Shown in pieces: positions 5,064 through 5,241 of a stretch of DNA of 5,241 nt. This DNA is from CAYUYM01 sp964449305 (GTDB lineage Bacteria > Bacteroidota > Ignavibacteria > SZUA-365 > CAYQST01): assembly GCA_964449305.1 (NCBI GenBank), contig CAYUYM010000225.1:1-5241 (forward strand), given 5' to 3'. The first letter of the stretch is position 1, and each line of letters opens with the position of its first letter. The position numbers and the translations under genes were made by a program. The notes beneath the pieces were generated by a model. That model was given only the letters and a program-made list of their open reading frames with translations. It made no database searches and had not been told where the DNA came from.

Positions 5064-5241
5064 GACGGGGCGCGTGACGATGTGAATGAAGGCGGGAGAA
5101 TGCTGTCTGCAAAGTCCCGAATTCCTGTTGGAAAAGCAAAACGGCGGAAGGAAGGAGAACACTGGATCGGCTGACACCATCCCTGACCAGGGCACGACGA
5201 CGGGGCACTGGTGCCGTCGTGTTGAACGCGCGTCCCTCCGG
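5064..5241. promoter_or_regulatory. Leader region of the alkylation-repair gene, to window edge
   Basis: 178 bp without a supported gene. It must carry the promoter of the minus-strand alkylation-repair/rmuC unit unless that unit extends beyond the window. GAATGAA (5084-5090) and GAATGCT (5098-5104), one 7-bp unit apart, resemble the heptamers of the other leaders. A TTTTGC element and a downstream ACTTTGC lie on the minus strand in roughly the layout of a Bacteroidota-type promoter, but the match is poor. A bulged inverted repeat occupies 5193-5221. Confidence 0.4.
5193..5221. other. Bulged inverted repeat upstream of the alkylation-repair gene
   Basis: ACGAC (5197-5201) and GGCA (5204-5207) pair with TGCC (5212-5215) and GTCGT (5216-5220) around a CTGG loop, leaving a 2-base G bulge on the left arm. 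A smaller CCCTG/CAGGG inverted repeat (5181-5192) lies beside it. Neither has a T-tract. They could be the end of a gene outside the window, an operator, or chance in GC-rich DNA. Confidence 0.35.

Noticed and set aside
5064..5195. 44-codon upstream extension of the alkylation-repair gene
   Set aside because: Its sequence is unlike the family N-terminus, and the internal ATG at 5063 fits a normal-length protein.

Overview
The window is about 60% GC by eye and nearly all coding. It reads as a chromosomal housekeeping and DNA-repair segment, with no phage, transposon, tRNA, rRNA or CRISPR signal. No convincing Shine-Dalgarno motif precedes any of the six starts. ftsX has no ftsE beside it on the side that can be read. 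AT-richer heptamer repeats sit just before several start codons. Together these suggest a high-GC member of the Bacteroidota/Chlorobiota/Ignavibacteria (FCB) group. This placement is inference; no marker gene in the window proves it.

Layout. At the left edge is the N-terminal 51 codons of a MazG-type nucleotide pyrophosphohydrolase on the minus strand (1-153). A 235-bp divergent spacer (154-388) follows, with two heptamer-repeat blocks and a G-tract. Next come ftsX (389-1270, +) and, 35 bp on, a class I SAM-dependent methyltransferase-like gene (1306-2052, +). A 104-bp convergent spacer with weak hairpins separates these from a minus-strand run. Read in the direction of transcription, that run is an AlkD-family DNA alkylation repair gene (5063-4383), rmuC (4376-2874, only 6 bp further on) and uridine kinase udk (2786-2157, after 87 bp filled with heptamer repeats). 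The last 178 bp (5064-5241) is the leader of the alkylation-repair gene and shows no supported gene.

How the genes relate. The alkylation-repair gene and rmuC are almost certainly co-transcribed and form a DNA-maintenance pair. Udk (pyrimidine salvage) may be read through from them or have its own promoter in the repeat-filled gap. MazG (removal of non-canonical NTPs) is also genome-protective, but is divergent from ftsX and so belongs to a separate unit.

The least ordinary element is a family of degenerate 7-bp direct repeats, about ATTCGTM on the coding strand. It occurs in the leaders of mazG, ftsX and udk, and weakly before the alkylation-repair gene. I see no wholly new multi-gene system here. 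The repeat family and the repair pair are the points most worth checking.
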